DNA from: Pseudomonas rhizosphaerae
GTDB lineage: Bacteria; Pseudomonadota; Gammaproteobacteria; Pseudomonadales; Pseudomonadaceae
Reading direction: 5' to 3'
Assembly: GCF_000761155.1 (NCBI RefSeq)
Contig: NZ_CP009533.1
Location: 4,209,501 to 4,273,500, forward strand
DNA length: 64,000 nucleotides
Part shown: one piece after another, positions 25,129 to 35,310 of the stretch
How positions within the stretch are numbered: position 1 is the first letter of the stretch
Layout: every line of letters starts with the position of its first letter
Position numbers and translations under genes: made by a program
Notes under the pieces: model-generated
What the model was told of the DNA's origin: nothing
What the model saw: only the letters and a program-made list of their open reading frames with translations
The model's database searches: none

Positions 25129-25132
25129 GTTC

Positions 25133-25780
25133 TCAGCGCGTAGGCGCGGTGCGGCTCGTGCGGCTGCGCAGCACACCGACGATCATGGGCAGCAGCGAAA
25201 TCAGGATGATCGCCACGATCAACAGGGTCAGGTTCTGCTTGATGAACGGCATGTTGCCGAAGAAGTAGCCCAGGGTCACCAAGCCACAGACCCACAACAC
25301 CGTGCCCAGCACACTGAAGCCCAGGAAGCGCGGGTAGTGCATCTTGCCGACACCGGCCACGAACGGGGCGAAGGTGCGCAGGATCGGCAGGAAGCGCGCC
25401 AGGGTCACGGTCTTGCCGCCGTGGCGAGCATAGAAGGCGTGGGTCTGATCCAGATAATCGCGACGGAAGATCTTCGAATCCGGATTGCTGAACAGCTTGT
25501 CACCCACCGTACGACCGACGATGTAGTTGGTGCTGTCGCCCAGGATGGCGGCGGTCATCAGCAGGCCTGCGAGCAGGAACGGGTCCATGCCGCCACCGGC
25601 CGCGACGGCACCGGCGATGAACAGCAACGAGTCGCCGGGCAGGAAAGGCATCACCACCAGGCCTGTTTCGCAGAAAATCACCAGGAACAGGATCGCGTAG
25701 ACCCAGGTGCCGTACTGGGTCACCAGCATGTTGAGGTACACATCCAGGTGCAGGATGAGGTCGATGAAGCTGAATTCCAT
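25133..25780 (-). CDS. DedA-family inner-membrane protein
   Basis: A 215-residue membrane protein with the VTT/SNARE-associated domain: [22 protein letters not shown] near the N-terminus, and [25 protein letters not shown] residues in the middle. DedA proteins are flippase-like, support membrane homeostasis, and affect antibiotic and pH tolerance. The ATG at 25780 starts the conserved [17 protein letters not shown]; the longer frame upstream is non-homologous. It is co-transcribed with mtfA. Confidence 0.93.
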   Translation of the reverse strand: MEFSFIDLILHLDVYLNMLVTQYGTWVYAILFLVIFCETGLVVMPFLPGDSLLFIAGAVAAGGGMDPFLLAGLLMTAAILGDSTNYIVGRTVGDKLFSNPDSKIFRRDYLDQTHAFYARHGGKTVTLARFLPILRTFAPFVAGVGKMHYPRFLGFSVLGTVLWVCGLVTLGYFFGNMPFIKQNLTLLIVAIILISLLPMIVGVLRSRTSRTAPTR

Positions 25781-25960
25781 GGGGGTACCTGTGCTGATCC
25801 GGACTTGAAGAATCCGCGCAGTATACCGATGGGTGAGGCACGTTTGTTGGCTCAGCGCGCCAGGGCGGTGCAACCGACGAACGGTCATGTGCCAGACAGT
25901 GAAACATCACAGGGATAAGTGCAGCGGCGGGCGCCGGGGCGTCGCGCCGCTGACGTCCGG

Positions 25961-27481
25961 CTAGAAGAAGCCCAAGGGGTTGATGTCGTAGCTGACCAGC
26001 AGGTTCTTGGTCTGCTGGTAATGGTCCAGCATCATCTTGTGGGTCTCGCGGCCCACGCCGGATTTCTTGTAGCCACCGAACGCGGCATGGGCCGGGTACA
26101 GATGGTAGCAGTTGGTCCACACTCGGCCGGCCTTGATCCCGCGGCCCATGCGCCAGGCCCGGTTGATGTCACGGGTCCAGACCCCGGCACCCAGGCCGAA
26201 CTCGGTGTCGTTGGCGATGGCCAGGGCCTCGGCTTCGTCCTTGAAGGTGGTGATACTGACCACCGGGCCGAAGATTTCCTCCTGGAACACGCGCATCTTG
26301 TTGGTGCCCTTGAGCAGAGTTGGCTGGATGTAATAGCCAGTCGACAGGTCACCTTCGAGTTTCTGCACCTGGCCACCGGTGAGCAGTTCGGCGCCTTCGC
26401 CCTTGGCGATTTCCAGGTAGGACAGGATCTTGTCGAACTGCTGTTCCGACGCCTGGGCGCCGACCATGGTGTCGGTGTCCAACGGATCGCCGCGCTTGAT
26501 CTGCTCGACTTTCTTCATGACCTCTTTCATGAAGGCCGGGTAGATGGACTCCTGGACCAGCGCGCGGGACGGGCAGGTACACACCTCGCCCTGGTTGAAG
26601 AAAGCCAGCACCAGGCCCTCGGCGGCTTTTTCGATGAAGGTCTGCTCGGCCTGCATGATGTCTTCGAAAAAGATGTTCGGCGATTTGCCGCCCAGCTCCA
26701 CCGTCGAAGGAATGATGTTCTCGGCAGCGCATTTCATGATGTGCGAGCCCACCGGCGTCGAGCCGGTGAAGGCGATCTTGGCGATGCGCTTGCTGGTGGC
26801 CAGCGCTTCGCCGGCCTCCTTGCCGAAACCCTGGACCACGTTGAGCACTCCCGGCGGCAGCAGGTCGCCGATCAACTCCATCAGCACGGTGATGCCCAGG
26901 GGCGTCTGCTCGGCCGGCTTGAGCACCACGCAGTTGCCGGCGGCCAGTGCCGGGGCCAGCTTCCAGGCGGCCATCAGGATCGGGAAGTTCCAGGGGATGA
27001 TCTGCCCGACCACGCCCAGCGGTTCGTGGATATGGTAGGCCACGGTGTTGCCGTCGATTTCGGCTGCGCTGCCTTCCTGCGCCCGCAGGCAGCCGGCGAA
27101 GTAGCGGAAATGATCGGCTGCCAGTGGAATGTCGGCGTTCAGGGTTTCGCGAATGGCCTTGCCGTTGTCCCATGTTTCGGTGATGGCCAGGGTTTCCAGG
27201 TTCTGTTCGATACGGTCGGCGATCTTCAGCAGGACCAGCGAGCGAGCCTGTACCGACGTAGTGCCCCAGGCATCGGCGGCGGCATGGGCGGCGTCCAGCG
27301 CCTTGTCGATGTCGCGGGCGTTGGAGCGGGGGAATTCGGCGATGGGCTTGCCGTTCACCGGCGAGGTGGTGGTGAAGTAGTTGCCGTCCACCGGCGCGAC
27401 GAACTCACCGCCGATATAGTTGCCGTACTTGGCCTTGAATTCGACCTTGGCGCCTTCGGTGCCCGGGTGTGCGTAACGCAT
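25961..27481 (-). CDS. NAD-dependent aldehyde dehydrogenase (ExaC/AldB type)
   Basis: A 506-residue ALDH with all catalytic features: [17 protein letters not shown] (about 163-179), FTGSTPVG near 238-245, E262 in VELGGKSPN and the nucleophile C301 in [11 protein letters not shown]. The extended family of acetaldehyde dehydrogenases (ExaC, AldB, AcoD) fits best by length and by the C-terminal ending [18 protein letters not shown]. It would oxidise acetaldehyde from ethanol or acetoin metabolism. AGGAG lies before the ATG. It is divergent from mpl. Confidence 0.95.
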   Translation of the reverse strand: MRYAHPGTEGAKVEFKAKYGNYIGGEFVAPVDGNYFTTTSPVNGKPIAEFPRSNARDIDKALDAAHAAADAWGTTSVQARSLVLLKIADRIEQNLETLAITETWDNGKAIRETLNADIPLAADHFRYFAGCLRAQEGSAAEIDGNTVAYHIHEPLGVVGQIIPWNFPILMAAWKLAPALAAGNCVVLKPAEQTPLGITVLMELIGDLLPPGVLNVVQGFGKEAGEALATSKRIAKIAFTGSTPVGSHIMKCAAENIIPSTVELGGKSPNIFFEDIMQAEQTFIEKAAEGLVLAFFNQGEVCTCPSRALVQESIYPAFMKEVMKKVEQIKRGDPLDTDTMVGAQASEQQFDKILSYLEIAKGEGAELLTGGQVQKLEGDLSTGYYIQPTLLKGTNKMRVFQEEIFGPVVSITTFKDEAEALAIANDTEFGLGAGVWTRDINRAWRMGRGIKAGRVWTNCYHLYPAHAAFGGYKKSGVGRETHKMMLDHYQQTKNLLVSYDINPLGFF

Positions 27482-27668
27482 GGGGAGTCTCCTGCTGTTG
27501 TGATTCTGTGGAGGACGCGCGATAGCGCCCCATAAGCGTAGAACAAAGGCGAGCGCGGTGCTTTGAAACCGTTGTGCAGTCATGGACCGCAAGCGGGTGA
27601 TCGCCAATCAAAGGATGAGATTTTTCCTACCCTACGCTACCCTGCCTCGACGTTTTAAGAGGCCAACC

Positions 27669-29018
27669 ATGCACATTCACATTCTCGGTATCTGCGGCAC
27701 CTTCATGGGCTCTCTGGCGGTGCTCGCCAAGGAACTGGGCCACCGTGTCACGGGCTCGGACGCCAATGTCTATCCGCCCATGAGCACCCAGTTGCAGGCT
27801 CAGGGCATCGAACTGACCCAGGGCTACGACGCCGCCCAATTGGAGCCTGCGCCCGATTTGGTGGTGATCGGCAATGCCCTGTCGCGCGGCAATCCGGCGG
27901 TCGAATACGTGCTGAACAAGGGCCTGCCCTATGTGTCCGGTCCGCAGTGGCTGGCCGACCATGTGCTGCAGGGGCGCTGGGTGCTAGCCGTGGCCGGTAC
28001 CCACGGCAAGACCACCACCAGCAGCATGCTGGCCTGGGTGCTGGAGCATGCCGGCATGGCGCCGGGCTTCCTGATCGGCGGTGTGCCGCAGAATTTCGCG
28101 GTGTCCGCCCGCCTGGGGCAGACGCCGTTCTTCGTGGTCGAGGCAGACGAATACGACAGCGCGTTTTTCGACAAGCGCTCCAAGTTCGTCCACTACCGTC
28201 CGCGGACCACGATCCTCAACAACCTTGAGTTCGATCACGCCGATATTTTCCCGGACCTGGCCGCTATCGAGCGCCAGTTCCATCACCTCATCCGCACGGT
28301 GCCCAGCGAGGGCCTGGTGATCCACCCTACCACCGAGCCGGCCCTGGGCCGTGTGATCGAGATGGGCTGCTGGACACCGGTGCAGACCACGGGCGAGAAC
28401 GGCCAGTGGCAGGCGAATCTGCTCAGCGCCGATGGCTCGCGCTTCGAGGTGTCGTTCGAAGGTGTGGTGCAGGGCACGGTGGATTGGCCGCTGACCGGCC
28501 AGCACAACGTGGCCAATGCCTTGGCAACCTTGGCCGCCGCCCGTCATGTAGGTGTGGTTGCGCCGTTGGGTATCGAGGCGCTGTGCGCGTTCAAGAGCGT
28601 CAAGCGGCGCATGGAATGGGTCGCTGAAGTGCAGGGCGTCACCCTCTACGACGACTTCGCGCACCACCCCACGGCCATTGCCACGACGTTGGACGGCCTG
28701 CGCAAGCGCATCGGCGACGCAGCGCTGATTGCCGTGATCGAGCCGCGTTCCAACTCCATGAGGCTTGGCGCCCACCGCGACGGCCTGCCCGACAGCGTCC
28801 GCGACGCCGATCAGGTGATCTGGTACGCGCCACTGAACCTGGGCTGGGACCTCGCCGCGACGGCGGCGCAGTGCCCGGTCCCGGCGGTCGTGGCCGATTC
28901 GCTGGAAGCCATCATTGAGCGGGTCAAGGGCCAGGCTCGGCCCGGCACCCATGTGGTGATCATGAGCAACGGCGGCTTCGGCGGCCTGCATCTGAAACTG
29001 GCAGAGGCCCTCAAATGA
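27669..29018 (+). CDS. mpl: UDP-N-acetylmuramate:L-alanyl-gamma-D-glutamyl-meso-diaminopimelate ligase
   Basis: A 449-residue Mur-ligase family enzyme that reattaches recycled murein tripeptide to UDP-MurNAc. The N-terminus [17 protein letters not shown] is diagnostic for Mpl. The ATP-binding loop is [15 protein letters not shown], followed by [19 protein letters not shown] and the C-terminal [14 protein letters not shown]. It overlaps ubiX by 4 bp (ATGA). It belongs to peptidoglycan recycling in the cytoplasm. Confidence 0.97.
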   Translation: MHIHILGICGTFMGSLAVLAKELGHRVTGSDANVYPPMSTQLQAQGIELTQGYDAAQLEPAPDLVVIGNALSRGNPAVEYVLNKGLPYVSGPQWLADHVLQGRWVLAVAGTHGKTTTSSMLAWVLEHAGMAPGFLIGGVPQNFAVSARLGQTPFFVVEADEYDSAFFDKRSKFVHYRPRTTILNNLEFDHADIFPDLAAIERQFHHLIRTVPSEGLVIHPTTEPALGRVIEMGCWTPVQTTGENGQWQANLLSADGSRFEVSFEGVVQGTVDWPLTGQHNVANALATLAAARHVGVVAPLGIEALCAFKSVKRRMEWVAEVQGVTLYDDFAHHPTAIATTLDGLRKRIGDAALIAVIEPRSNSMRLGAHRDGLPDSVRDADQVIWYAPLNLGWDLAATAAQCPVPAVVADSLEAIIERVKGQARPGTHVVIMSNGGFGGLHLKLAEALK

Positions 29019-29644
29019 GCGGCCCGCAGCGCATCACCCTGGCCATGACCGGCGCCTCGGGCGCGCAGTATGGTTTGCGCCTGCTCGACTGCCTGGTGCG
29101 CGAGGACCGCGAGGTGCATTTCCTCATTTCCAAGGCCGCGCAGCTGGTGCTGGCCACCGAGACCGACGTCACCCTGCCGGCCAAGCCGCAGGCCATGCAG
29201 GCCTTTCTCAACGAATACACCGGGGCGTCCGCCGGACAGATCCGCGTGTATGGCAAGGAAGACTGGATGTCGCCGGTGGCCTCGGGTTCCGGCGCGCCGA
29301 GTGCGATGGTGGTGGTGCCGTGTTCGACCGGCACCTTGTCGGCCATTGCCACCGGCGCCTGCAACAATCTGATCGAGCGCGCTGCGGACGTAACGCTCAA
29401 GGAACGCAGGCAGTTGATCCTGGTGCCGCGCGAAGCACCGTTCTCGACCATCCACCTGGAGAACATGCTCAAGCTGTCGCAGATGGGCGCGGTGATCCTG
29501 CCGGCGGCACCGGGCTTCTATCACCAGCCGCAGACCATCGACGACCTGATCGACTTCGTCGTCGCGCGGGTGCTGAATCTGCTCGATATTCCCCAGGACA
29601 TGCTGCCGCGGTGGGGTGAGCACCACCACGGCAGCGACGACTGA
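29015..29644 (+). CDS. ubiX: Flavin prenyltransferase UbiX
   Basis: A 209-residue flavoprotein of the UbiX/Pad1 family. The FMN-binding [13 protein letters not shown] is at about 12-24, and the conserved [28 protein letters not shown] region follows. It makes prenylated FMN for the UbiD decarboxylase of ubiquinone synthesis. It is translationally coupled to mpl, the order also found in P. aeruginosa. Confidence 0.97.
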   Translation: MSGPQRITLAMTGASGAQYGLRLLDCLVREDREVHFLISKAAQLVLATETDVTLPAKPQAMQAFLNEYTGASAGQIRVYGKEDWMSPVASGSGAPSAMVVVPCSTGTLSAIATGACNNLIERAADVTLKERRQLILVPREAPFSTIHLENMLKLSQMGAVILPAAPGFYHQPQTIDDLIDFVVARVLNLLDIPQDMLPRWGEHHHGSDD

Positions 29645-29659
29645 GGCGCGAACGGCAAG

Positions 29660-30301
29660 CTATTTGCCCAGGCGCCGCAACTCGTCCGATTCCACCACGC
29701 GCACGCCGTCCTGCTCCTCGAGCGCCAGGCGCCACAGCGCGCGGGCCAGTTGCAGCGCTTCGATGCCGTGGTACTTGCCCGGAATCAGTTTCGACAGGGG
29801 GCCGGCAATGCGCTCGGCCAGGCGCGCCTCGACGCGGTCGCCGAGCAGCAGCGATGGGCGGGCGATGGTCAGTTGCGGCCAGCCCTGCGCACGCAGCGCC
29901 TCTTCGGTTTCACCTTTGACGCGGTTGTAGAACACCGAGGATTGCGGGTCGGCGTCGATGGCGCTGATCAGCAGAAAGTGCCGCGCCCCCAGTTCCAGGG
30001 CGCGCTGGGCATAGGCGACGATGAGGTCGTGATCGACTTGGCGAAACGCCTCCTGGGAGCCGGCCTGCTTGATGGTCGTGCCCAGGCACGAGAAGGCGAT
30101 GTCCACCGGCCCTTGCAAGTCTGCCAACAAGGGCAGCAGCGGCCCCACCGGGTTTTCCAGGTGCGCATGCTCGGCCAGGGGGCGGCGGGTCGGTGCCAGG
30201 ACTCGCTGCACGGTCGGCTCGGCGAGCAGGCGATCGAGCAAGTGCTCGCCGGTCAGGCCCGTGGCACCGGCGAGAAGGATGTGCTGCGGCGTCAAGTACA
30301 T
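29660..30301 (-). CDS. NAD(P)-binding atypical short-chain dehydrogenase-like protein
   Basis: A 213-residue Rossmann protein starting [22 protein letters not shown], with GATGLTG as the dinucleotide motif. It has [13 protein letters not shown] and [23 protein letters not shown], features of the HTATIP2/YwnB-like atypical SDRs, where the Tyr-x3-Lys here is YNRVK. A function as an oxidoreductase or NADP sensor is uncertain. It converges on ubiX with a 15-bp gap. Confidence 0.87.
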   Translation of the reverse strand: MYLTPQHILLAGATGLTGEHLLDRLLAEPTVQRVLAPTRRPLAEHAHLENPVGPLLPLLADLQGPVDIAFSCLGTTIKQAGSQEAFRQVDHDLIVAYAQRALELGARHFLLISAIDADPQSSVFYNRVKGETEEALRAQGWPQLTIARPSLLLGDRVEARLAERIAGPLSKLIPGKYHGIEALQLARALWRLALEEQDGVRVVESDELRRLGK

Positions 30302-30341
30302 GCAATGTCTCCCTTGATACAGGCAGCGTGAAGCGGATGCC

Positions 30342-32051
30342 CTATGGCTTGTCGTCAGGTGCGGCGGTGTCGAGCAACGCGCGCTTGGCCTGCTGATGGC
30401 GCAATCGCTGCCAATGCGCGAGCACCCCTTTGGGCGCCCAGATCTGAGGCTGCGAGGCCTCGTAATTGTCGGCGATCTCCCGTTCGGCAACGTGCCGGCT
30501 GGCAAGTTCGAACGCCTGCTGCAGGTCGTCTGTCTGGTTGAAGGCCTGGGCGAACAGGGCGTCGCCGAAATAGGTGAAGTCGGCTTCTTCGGAGCAACCG
30601 AAGGACACACGATCGGCACGCGAGGCGGTCATGATCAGGGTTTTCTCGTCCCTGAGCGCAGGAATGAACCCGCCCGAGTAGCAGGCCGAGATGACCACCA
30701 CCTTGTCACGGCCCTTGAGCGGTGCCAGCACGGCGGCCAGCTCATCGGCCGGCAGGTCGCCCAACTGCAGGCGAGGCTGGTCGAGCACCAGTTCATGCTC
30801 GCTGGTACCGTGGCTGGTCAGGTAGATGAACACCAGGTCTTCCGGACCGCTGCGCGCGGCCAGCGTCTGGACGCTGCGGCTCAGGGTCTCGCGGCTGGCC
30901 ATCAGCCGATCGGCCAGGTGATCGCGATGGTTGGCCAGGGTGATCTGCCCCACGGCACCGAAACGATTGGCCAGCAGGCCGGTGACGTAGTCGGCTTCGC
31001 GCATGAACACGCTTTGTTTGCCGTCACCGCCCAGTGCCAGGCTGTACAGCTCGATGGCAGCGGTGGAGGGCGGAACGGCCGCAAGTGCCTGCTCCAGCAG
31101 TTGGCCCTGGTTGAGCAGGCCCAGTTCCAGCGGGTCGGGCAACAGGTGACCCTGAGCGTCGCGAATGCGCTGGCCGTTGAGCCAGTAGCCGACCTGGCTG
31201 CTGCCATCCTTGAGGGTCAGGGTACCCTGGCCTTGATAGGTGTCGTTCTCGAAGGTGCCGCTATAGATGCTGCCGTCGGCCAGCGCCAGCCAGCCTTTGC
31301 CGCTGAAGCGCCAGTCGGCGAACTCGCCCTTGTAGTGGCTGCCATCGCTGGCGAACATCTCGCCCTTGCCGGTGAGCACGCCGTCCTTGAAGGTGCCGAT
31401 CCACACGTCGCCCGCGGCATTCTCGTAGCGGCCTCGGCCGTGCAGCTGGTTGAGATGAAAGTTGCCGATGTACTGGTCGCCGTCGGCATTGCTGAACGTA
31501 CCGTGGCCTTCGAGCAGGCCGTTGACGAAGGTGCCAGTGAACTGATTGCCCGCCGCATCGCTGCGCGTGCCTTCGCCATTGGGCTTGCCGTGGGCGAACC
31601 AGCCCTGGTATTGGCTGCCGTCGTCCAGTTCGATGTGGCCTTCACCCCAGTACTGGTCTTGCTTGAAGCCGCCGCGGTACGACACGCCCGCTTCCTTGAA
31701 GGTGCCCTCACCCTGGCGTCGACCCTTGACGAAGCCGCCGGTGTAGGTGGTGCCGCGGGCGATCAGGGTGCCTTGGCCATGGAACAGGCCGTGGTCGAAG
31801 CCGCCGGTGTAGACCTCGCCGTTGCGTCCGTGCCACTGGCCCTCACCCTGCCACTGGCCGTCCTTGAACTGCCCCGCGTAACCGCTGCCGTTGGGGTAGT
31901 CGACCCGCCCCTGGCCCTGCAGCAACCCATTGACCAGCTCCCCGCGATAACGGCCGCCGTCGGGCAGTCGCGCATCGGGTGGCGACAGCGGCTCGCCATC
32001 CCCGCAGGCGGAGATCAGCAACGAAAGGGCGAGGGGCACGAGAGGGCGCAT
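30342..32051 (-). CDS. Lipoprotein with twelve MORN repeats and a C13 (legumain-type) peptidase domain
   Basis: A 569-residue protein. A lipoprotein signal ([16 protein letters not shown], lipidated C16) is followed by twelve consecutive MORN repeats (units such as [45 protein letters not shown]) over about 35-310. The C-terminal part (about 340-550) is a caspase-like/C13 cysteine peptidase with the catalytic histidine in [11 protein letters not shown] and cysteine in [10 protein letters not shown]. Such proteins occur across Pseudomonas but their substrate is unknown. It is predicted to face the periplasm from a membrane. The ATG at 32051 gives the signal peptide directly. Confidence 0.9.
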   Translation of the reverse strand: MRPLVPLALSLLISACGDGEPLSPPDARLPDGGRYRGELVNGLLQGQGRVDYPNGSGYAGQFKDGQWQGEGQWHGRNGEVYTGGFDHGLFHGQGTLIARGTTYTGGFVKGRRQGEGTFKEAGVSYRGGFKQDQYWGEGHIELDDGSQYQGWFAHGKPNGEGTRSDAAGNQFTGTFVNGLLEGHGTFSNADGDQYIGNFHLNQLHGRGRYENAAGDVWIGTFKDGVLTGKGEMFASDGSHYKGEFADWRFSGKGWLALADGSIYSGTFENDTYQGQGTLTLKDGSSQVGYWLNGQRIRDAQGHLLPDPLELGLLNQGQLLEQALAAVPPSTAAIELYSLALGGDGKQSVFMREADYVTGLLANRFGAVGQITLANHRDHLADRLMASRETLSRSVQTLAARSGPEDLVFIYLTSHGTSEHELVLDQPRLQLGDLPADELAAVLAPLKGRDKVVVISACYSGGFIPALRDEKTLIMTASRADRVSFGCSEEADFTYFGDALFAQAFNQTDDLQQAFELASRHVAEREIADNYEASQPQIWAPKGVLAHWQRLRHQQAKRALLDTAAPDDKP

Positions 32052-32243
32052 GACGGGGTCCGGGCGAGTGAGGCGCCGAGTATGCCGCAGATGCGAAGGC
32101 GGAAAACAGATGCAGGCTGCTTTTCGGATAAGCCCTACATGAAAGTCGGCCAACGGTCAGGTCACCTTTGGAGAACTGCCTGGATCGCACCCGGCCACGG
32201 GGGTGCGCCATCTTGCATCACCCAGGCGCAGGCCAGGGGTGCT

Positions 32244-32249
32244 TATAAT
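32244..32249 (+). promoter_or_regulatory. -10 element and ribosome site for the lrgA-like gene
   Basis: TATAAT here is 27 bp before the ATG at 32276, and GAAGGAG follows at 32261. The -35 region is not well conserved, so only the -10 and the Shine-Dalgarno are clear. Confidence 0.6.
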
Positions 32250-32275
32250 ACCGGGCTTGCGAAGGAGACCTCCCA

Positions 32276-32641
32276 ATGTTGCTACGCGGTTTGACCTGGC
32301 TGGTCCTGTTCCAGCTGTTGGGCACGGCCCTCAATCATTTGATTCTGCCCGTTCTGCCCGGCCCGATCATCGGTTTGGTGCTGCTGCTGATCTACCTGAT
32401 GGCCCGTGGCGAAGTCGGCGAGCCCCTGAGCCTGGCGGCCAACAGCCTGCTGCGCTATCTGCCGCTGCTGTTGGTGCCGCCTGCCGTGGGGGTGATGGTC
32501 TACGCCCAGCAGATCGCCGAGGACTTCTGGGCCATCGTCGGCTCGTTGGTGATTTCCGTGACGGTCTCCACGGTTTTCGTCGGCTGGCTGATGCAACGCC
32601 TGATTCGTCGTCGCCGGCACGATGCCCCGGTGCAACCATGA
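32276..32641 (+). CDS. CidA/LrgA-family membrane protein
   Basis: A 121-residue protein with four predicted helices and the family pattern LPGPIIGLVLLLIYLM at about 26-41. CidA/LrgA proteins are holin-like and act with an LrgB/CidB partner in murein-hydrolase control or pyruvate transport. The stop overlaps the start of the LrgB gene as ATGA, so the two form the standard pair. Confidence 0.93.
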   Translation: MLLRGLTWLVLFQLLGTALNHLILPVLPGPIIGLVLLLIYLMARGEVGEPLSLAANSLLRYLPLLLVPPAVGVMVYAQQIAEDFWAIVGSLVISVTVSTVFVGWLMQRLIRRRRHDAPVQP

Positions 32642-33354
32642 TGCTGGACTGGCAGGGCGCGGTGCAGGCCGTCATCCATCATCCGCTGTTCGGCATCGGT
32701 ATCACCTTGGGCGCCTATCAACTGGTGCTGGCCGGCTACGAGAAGACCCGCTGGATCTTCCTGCAACCGGTGTTGCTGTCGATGCTGCTGTTGGTCGCGG
32801 TGCTGGTCGTCTGCGGCATCAGCTATGCCGAATACCGCAAGAGCACCGAGATTCTCGGCATCCTGCTGGGGCCGGCTACCGTGGCCCTGGCGGTACCGCT
32901 GTTTCTCAACCTGCGACGGATTCGCCAGCTGCTGTGGCCCACCTTGATCACCCTGGGCCTGGGCGGCCTGTTCGCGACCGCCTTGTGCTTGTTGCTGGGC
33001 CGGTGGCTGGGAGCCGACCACATGATCCTGATGACCATGGCGCCCAAGTCGGTCACCTCGCCGATCGCCATGCTGGTGGCGGAGCAGATCGGCGGCGTCG
33101 CGGCGCTGGCGGCCGTGTTCGTGCTGATCACCGGCGTCATCGGCGGAATCTTCGGCCCCGGCCTGCTGTCCCTTCTGGGCGTCGATCATCCGGCGGCGCG
33201 CGGTATGGCATTGGGCCTGAACGCGCATGCCGTAGGTACGTCGGTGGCGTTGCAGGAAAGTGAAGAAACCGGCGCCTTCGCGGCGCTGGCCATGAGCCTG
33301 ATGGGCGTCGGCACGGCGGTTTTCCTGCCGCTGGCCATCAGCGCATTCGCGTGA
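32638..33354 (+). CDS. LrgB/CidB-family membrane protein
   Basis: A 238-residue integral membrane protein with about seven helices. TMAPKSVTSPIAMLVAEQIGG and GLNAHAVGTSVALQESEETGAF-like residues are the LrgB signatures. It is coupled to the LrgA-like gene by a 4-bp overlap. The function as antiholin-like partner is by family. Confidence 0.94.
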   Translation: MMLDWQGAVQAVIHHPLFGIGITLGAYQLVLAGYEKTRWIFLQPVLLSMLLLVAVLVVCGISYAEYRKSTEILGILLGPATVALAVPLFLNLRRIRQLLWPTLITLGLGGLFATALCLLLGRWLGADHMILMTMAPKSVTSPIAMLVAEQIGGVAALAAVFVLITGVIGGIFGPGLLSLLGVDHPAARGMALGLNAHAVGTSVALQESEETGAFAALAMSLMGVGTAVFLPLAISAFA

Positions 33355-33365
33355 GGACACAAGCC

Positions 33366-33956
33366 ATGACATTGCCGCTCTTTCCCCTCAACACCGTGCT
33401 GTTCCCAGGCTGCGTGCTGGACCTGCAGCTGTTCGAGGCGCGTTATCTGGACATGATCGGTCGCTGCATGAAGCAAGGCAGTGGCTTTGGTGTGGTTGGT
33501 ATCGTCGACGGCAGGGAAGTCGGTCAGGCCCCCAGTGAGCATGTCCTGGTAGGTTGCGAAGCGCTGATCACCGATTTCCAGCAGCAGGACAATGGTTTGC
33601 TGGGCATTCGCGTGCAGGGCGCGCGGCGCTTTCAGATCCAGAGCACCGAGGTGCAGAAAGACCAGTTGCTGGTGGCCGAGGTCAGCTGGCTGGACGAGCA
33701 GGCAGACCTGCCGTTGACCGAGCAGCACGGCGATCTCCAGGCCCTGTTGCTGGCACTGGCCGAACACCCGATGGTGGCCTCCCTGGGCATGACCGCCGGC
33801 GCGCAAGGCCAGCAATCGCTGGCCAACCAACTGGCCTATCTGCTGCCGTTCACCGAGCAGGAGAAAACCCGGTTACTGGCTCAAAGCGACCCGGGCCTGC
33901 GCCTGGCGGCGATCCAGGCGTTGCTCGACCGGCTGCAGGGTGAAGCCCTGACCTGA
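33366..33956 (+). CDS. LON-substrate-binding-domain protein
   Basis: A 196-residue protein containing only the N-terminal substrate-binding domain of Lon (MTLPLFPLNTVLFPGCVLDL; FEARYLDMIGRCMKQG), without ATPase or protease domains. Stand-alone LON-N proteins are common in Pseudomonas and resemble the fold of cereblon; the role is unknown. The ATG at 33366 is preferred over a GTG at 33351. It follows lrgB by 11 bp and is closed by a terminator. Confidence 0.9.
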   Translation: MTLPLFPLNTVLFPGCVLDLQLFEARYLDMIGRCMKQGSGFGVVGIVDGREVGQAPSEHVLVGCEALITDFQQQDNGLLGIRVQGARRFQIQSTEVQKDQLLVAEVSWLDEQADLPLTEQHGDLQALLLALAEHPMVASLGMTAGAQGQQSLANQLAYLLPFTEQEKTRLLAQSDPGLRLAAIQALLDRLQGEALT

Positions 33957-33967
33957 CGCCGGCTTGC

Positions 33968-33989
33968 GGGCGCTCATCGCGCCCTTGTT
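33968..33989 (+). terminator. Terminator after the LON-domain gene
   Basis: GGGCGC-tcatc-GCGCCC followed by TTGTT, starting 12 bp after the stop. Its tail overlaps the stop codon of the convergent DedA-PAP2 gene. Confidence 0.6.
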
Positions 33990-35307
33990 ACATGTAGCGA
34001 TACTGTTCCAGTGCCATGGGCAATCCGTGCACGGCAAAGAACCCCAACAGCAAGGCGCACGCCGGCACTACCAGCCACCACACGTGCAGCGGCATGGCCG
34101 GCAGCGGCTTGCGATATTCCACGGCCGCCAGGCACGAGGCGCAGACGAAGCAGGCGAGCATGGTTCCGGCCATGATGTCGGTCGGCCAATGGGCGCCCAG
34201 GTAAACCCGCGACAGGGCAATCGACAGCGCCGGAATGCTCGCCAGAATGACCCACACCAGGCGCATGCGTGGTGTCTGTCTGCGCCCGGCCAGTATCGCC
34301 AGGCTGAGGAAGAACGCGAAGGCCGCGGAGCTGTGCCCGCTGGGCATGCTGAAAGTGGTCAGCGGTTCGAGCAGCACGTCGGGCCGCTGCCGCGCCACCA
34401 GGTGCTTCAGCGAGCCATTGAGCAGCGCGGTGATCAGCATGGTCGAGCAGGCGAACAACGCGGGACGCCATTGGCGGGTGATCAGCAGCAAGGTGACGAG
34501 CAGGCTGGCCACCATGAGTTGAGTGCGGAAGTCACCGATGCGTGTCACCAGCACCACGAAGGTTTCTGCCGCTTCGCTGCGGTGCTCCTGGACCAGGGCC
34601 TTGAGGCCATTGTCCAGGGCGCTCAAGTGCGGGAAGCCGAAGAACAAGGCAACCAGCATGATCAGCGAGGCGAGGGCGATCAGCATCGTGCCGCGCTCGC
34701 GGTTGCGCCACGTAGCGTGCAGGCTCAGGCCCATCAACAGGGCGATACAGGCAACGACGATGCCGGCCTGCGGCCAGAAGTCATCGGGCAAGGGCAGGCG
34801 GAAGGCCGCACCGGTCGCCCAGCCTGGCAGCAGGTAGGCGACCGACCAGCCGGCCGCCGCCACCAGGCTGACCAGGATGAAGCGCGGCAAGGGCATGTCG
34901 AGCATGCCGGCGACCATGGGCAGCATCGGCCGCAGCGGGCCGATGAAGCGACCGACCAGCAGGCTGGCAACCCCGTAGCGCTGGAAATAGCTCTCGGCGG
35001 TTTCCAGCCATTGCGGGTGTGTGCGCAACAGCGGCAGGCCGCGGATGTTCTGGTGGAAGCGCCTGCCCAGGCCGTAGGAAATGGCATCGCCCAACAGGCC
35101 CCCGGCGTAGCCCAGCAGTAGGGTTTCGCTGAGCGACAGCGCACCGTTGCCCGCCAGCACCGCGACGGCGAACAACACCACTGTGCCAGGTACGACGATC
35201 CCGGCGATCGCCAGGCATTCGATGCAGGCGATGGCGAAGATCGCCACGCCCAGCCATTGCGGATGCAACGTCAGCCAGCCCGTCAGACTGTCCAGCCATT
35301 CGCCCAT
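33988..35307 (-). CDS. DedA-PAP2 fusion membrane phosphatase
   Basis: A 439-residue membrane protein with an N-terminal DedA/VTT domain (about 1-175; CIECLAIAGIVVPGTVVLF and VGRFIGPLRPMLPMVAGML) and a C-terminal PAP2 phosphatase domain. The three PAP2 motifs are KHLVARQRP, PSGHSSAAF and SRVYLGAHWPTD, all complete. A flippase-like half joined to a lipid phosphatase suggests dephosphorylation of phosphatidate, undecaprenyl or other lipid phosphates on the periplasmic side. It starts 3 bp after the glycosylase gene ends. Confidence 0.93.
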   Translation of the reverse strand: MGEWLDSLTGWLTLHPQWLGVAIFAIACIECLAIAGIVVPGTVVLFAVAVLAGNGALSLSETLLLGYAGGLLGDAISYGLGRRFHQNIRGLPLLRTHPQWLETAESYFQRYGVASLLVGRFIGPLRPMLPMVAGMLDMPLPRFILVSLVAAAGWSVAYLLPGWATGAAFRLPLPDDFWPQAGIVVACIALLMGLSLHATWRNRERGTMLIALASLIMLVALFFGFPHLSALDNGLKALVQEHRSEAAETFVVLVTRIGDFRTQLMVASLLVTLLLITRQWRPALFACSTMLITALLNGSLKHLVARQRPDVLLEPLTTFSMPSGHSSAAFAFFLSLAILAGRRQTPRMRLVWVILASIPALSIALSRVYLGAHWPTDIMAGTMLACFVCASCLAAVEYRKPLPAMPLHVWWLVVPACALLLGFFAVHGLPMALEQYRYM

Positions 35308-35310
35308 GAG

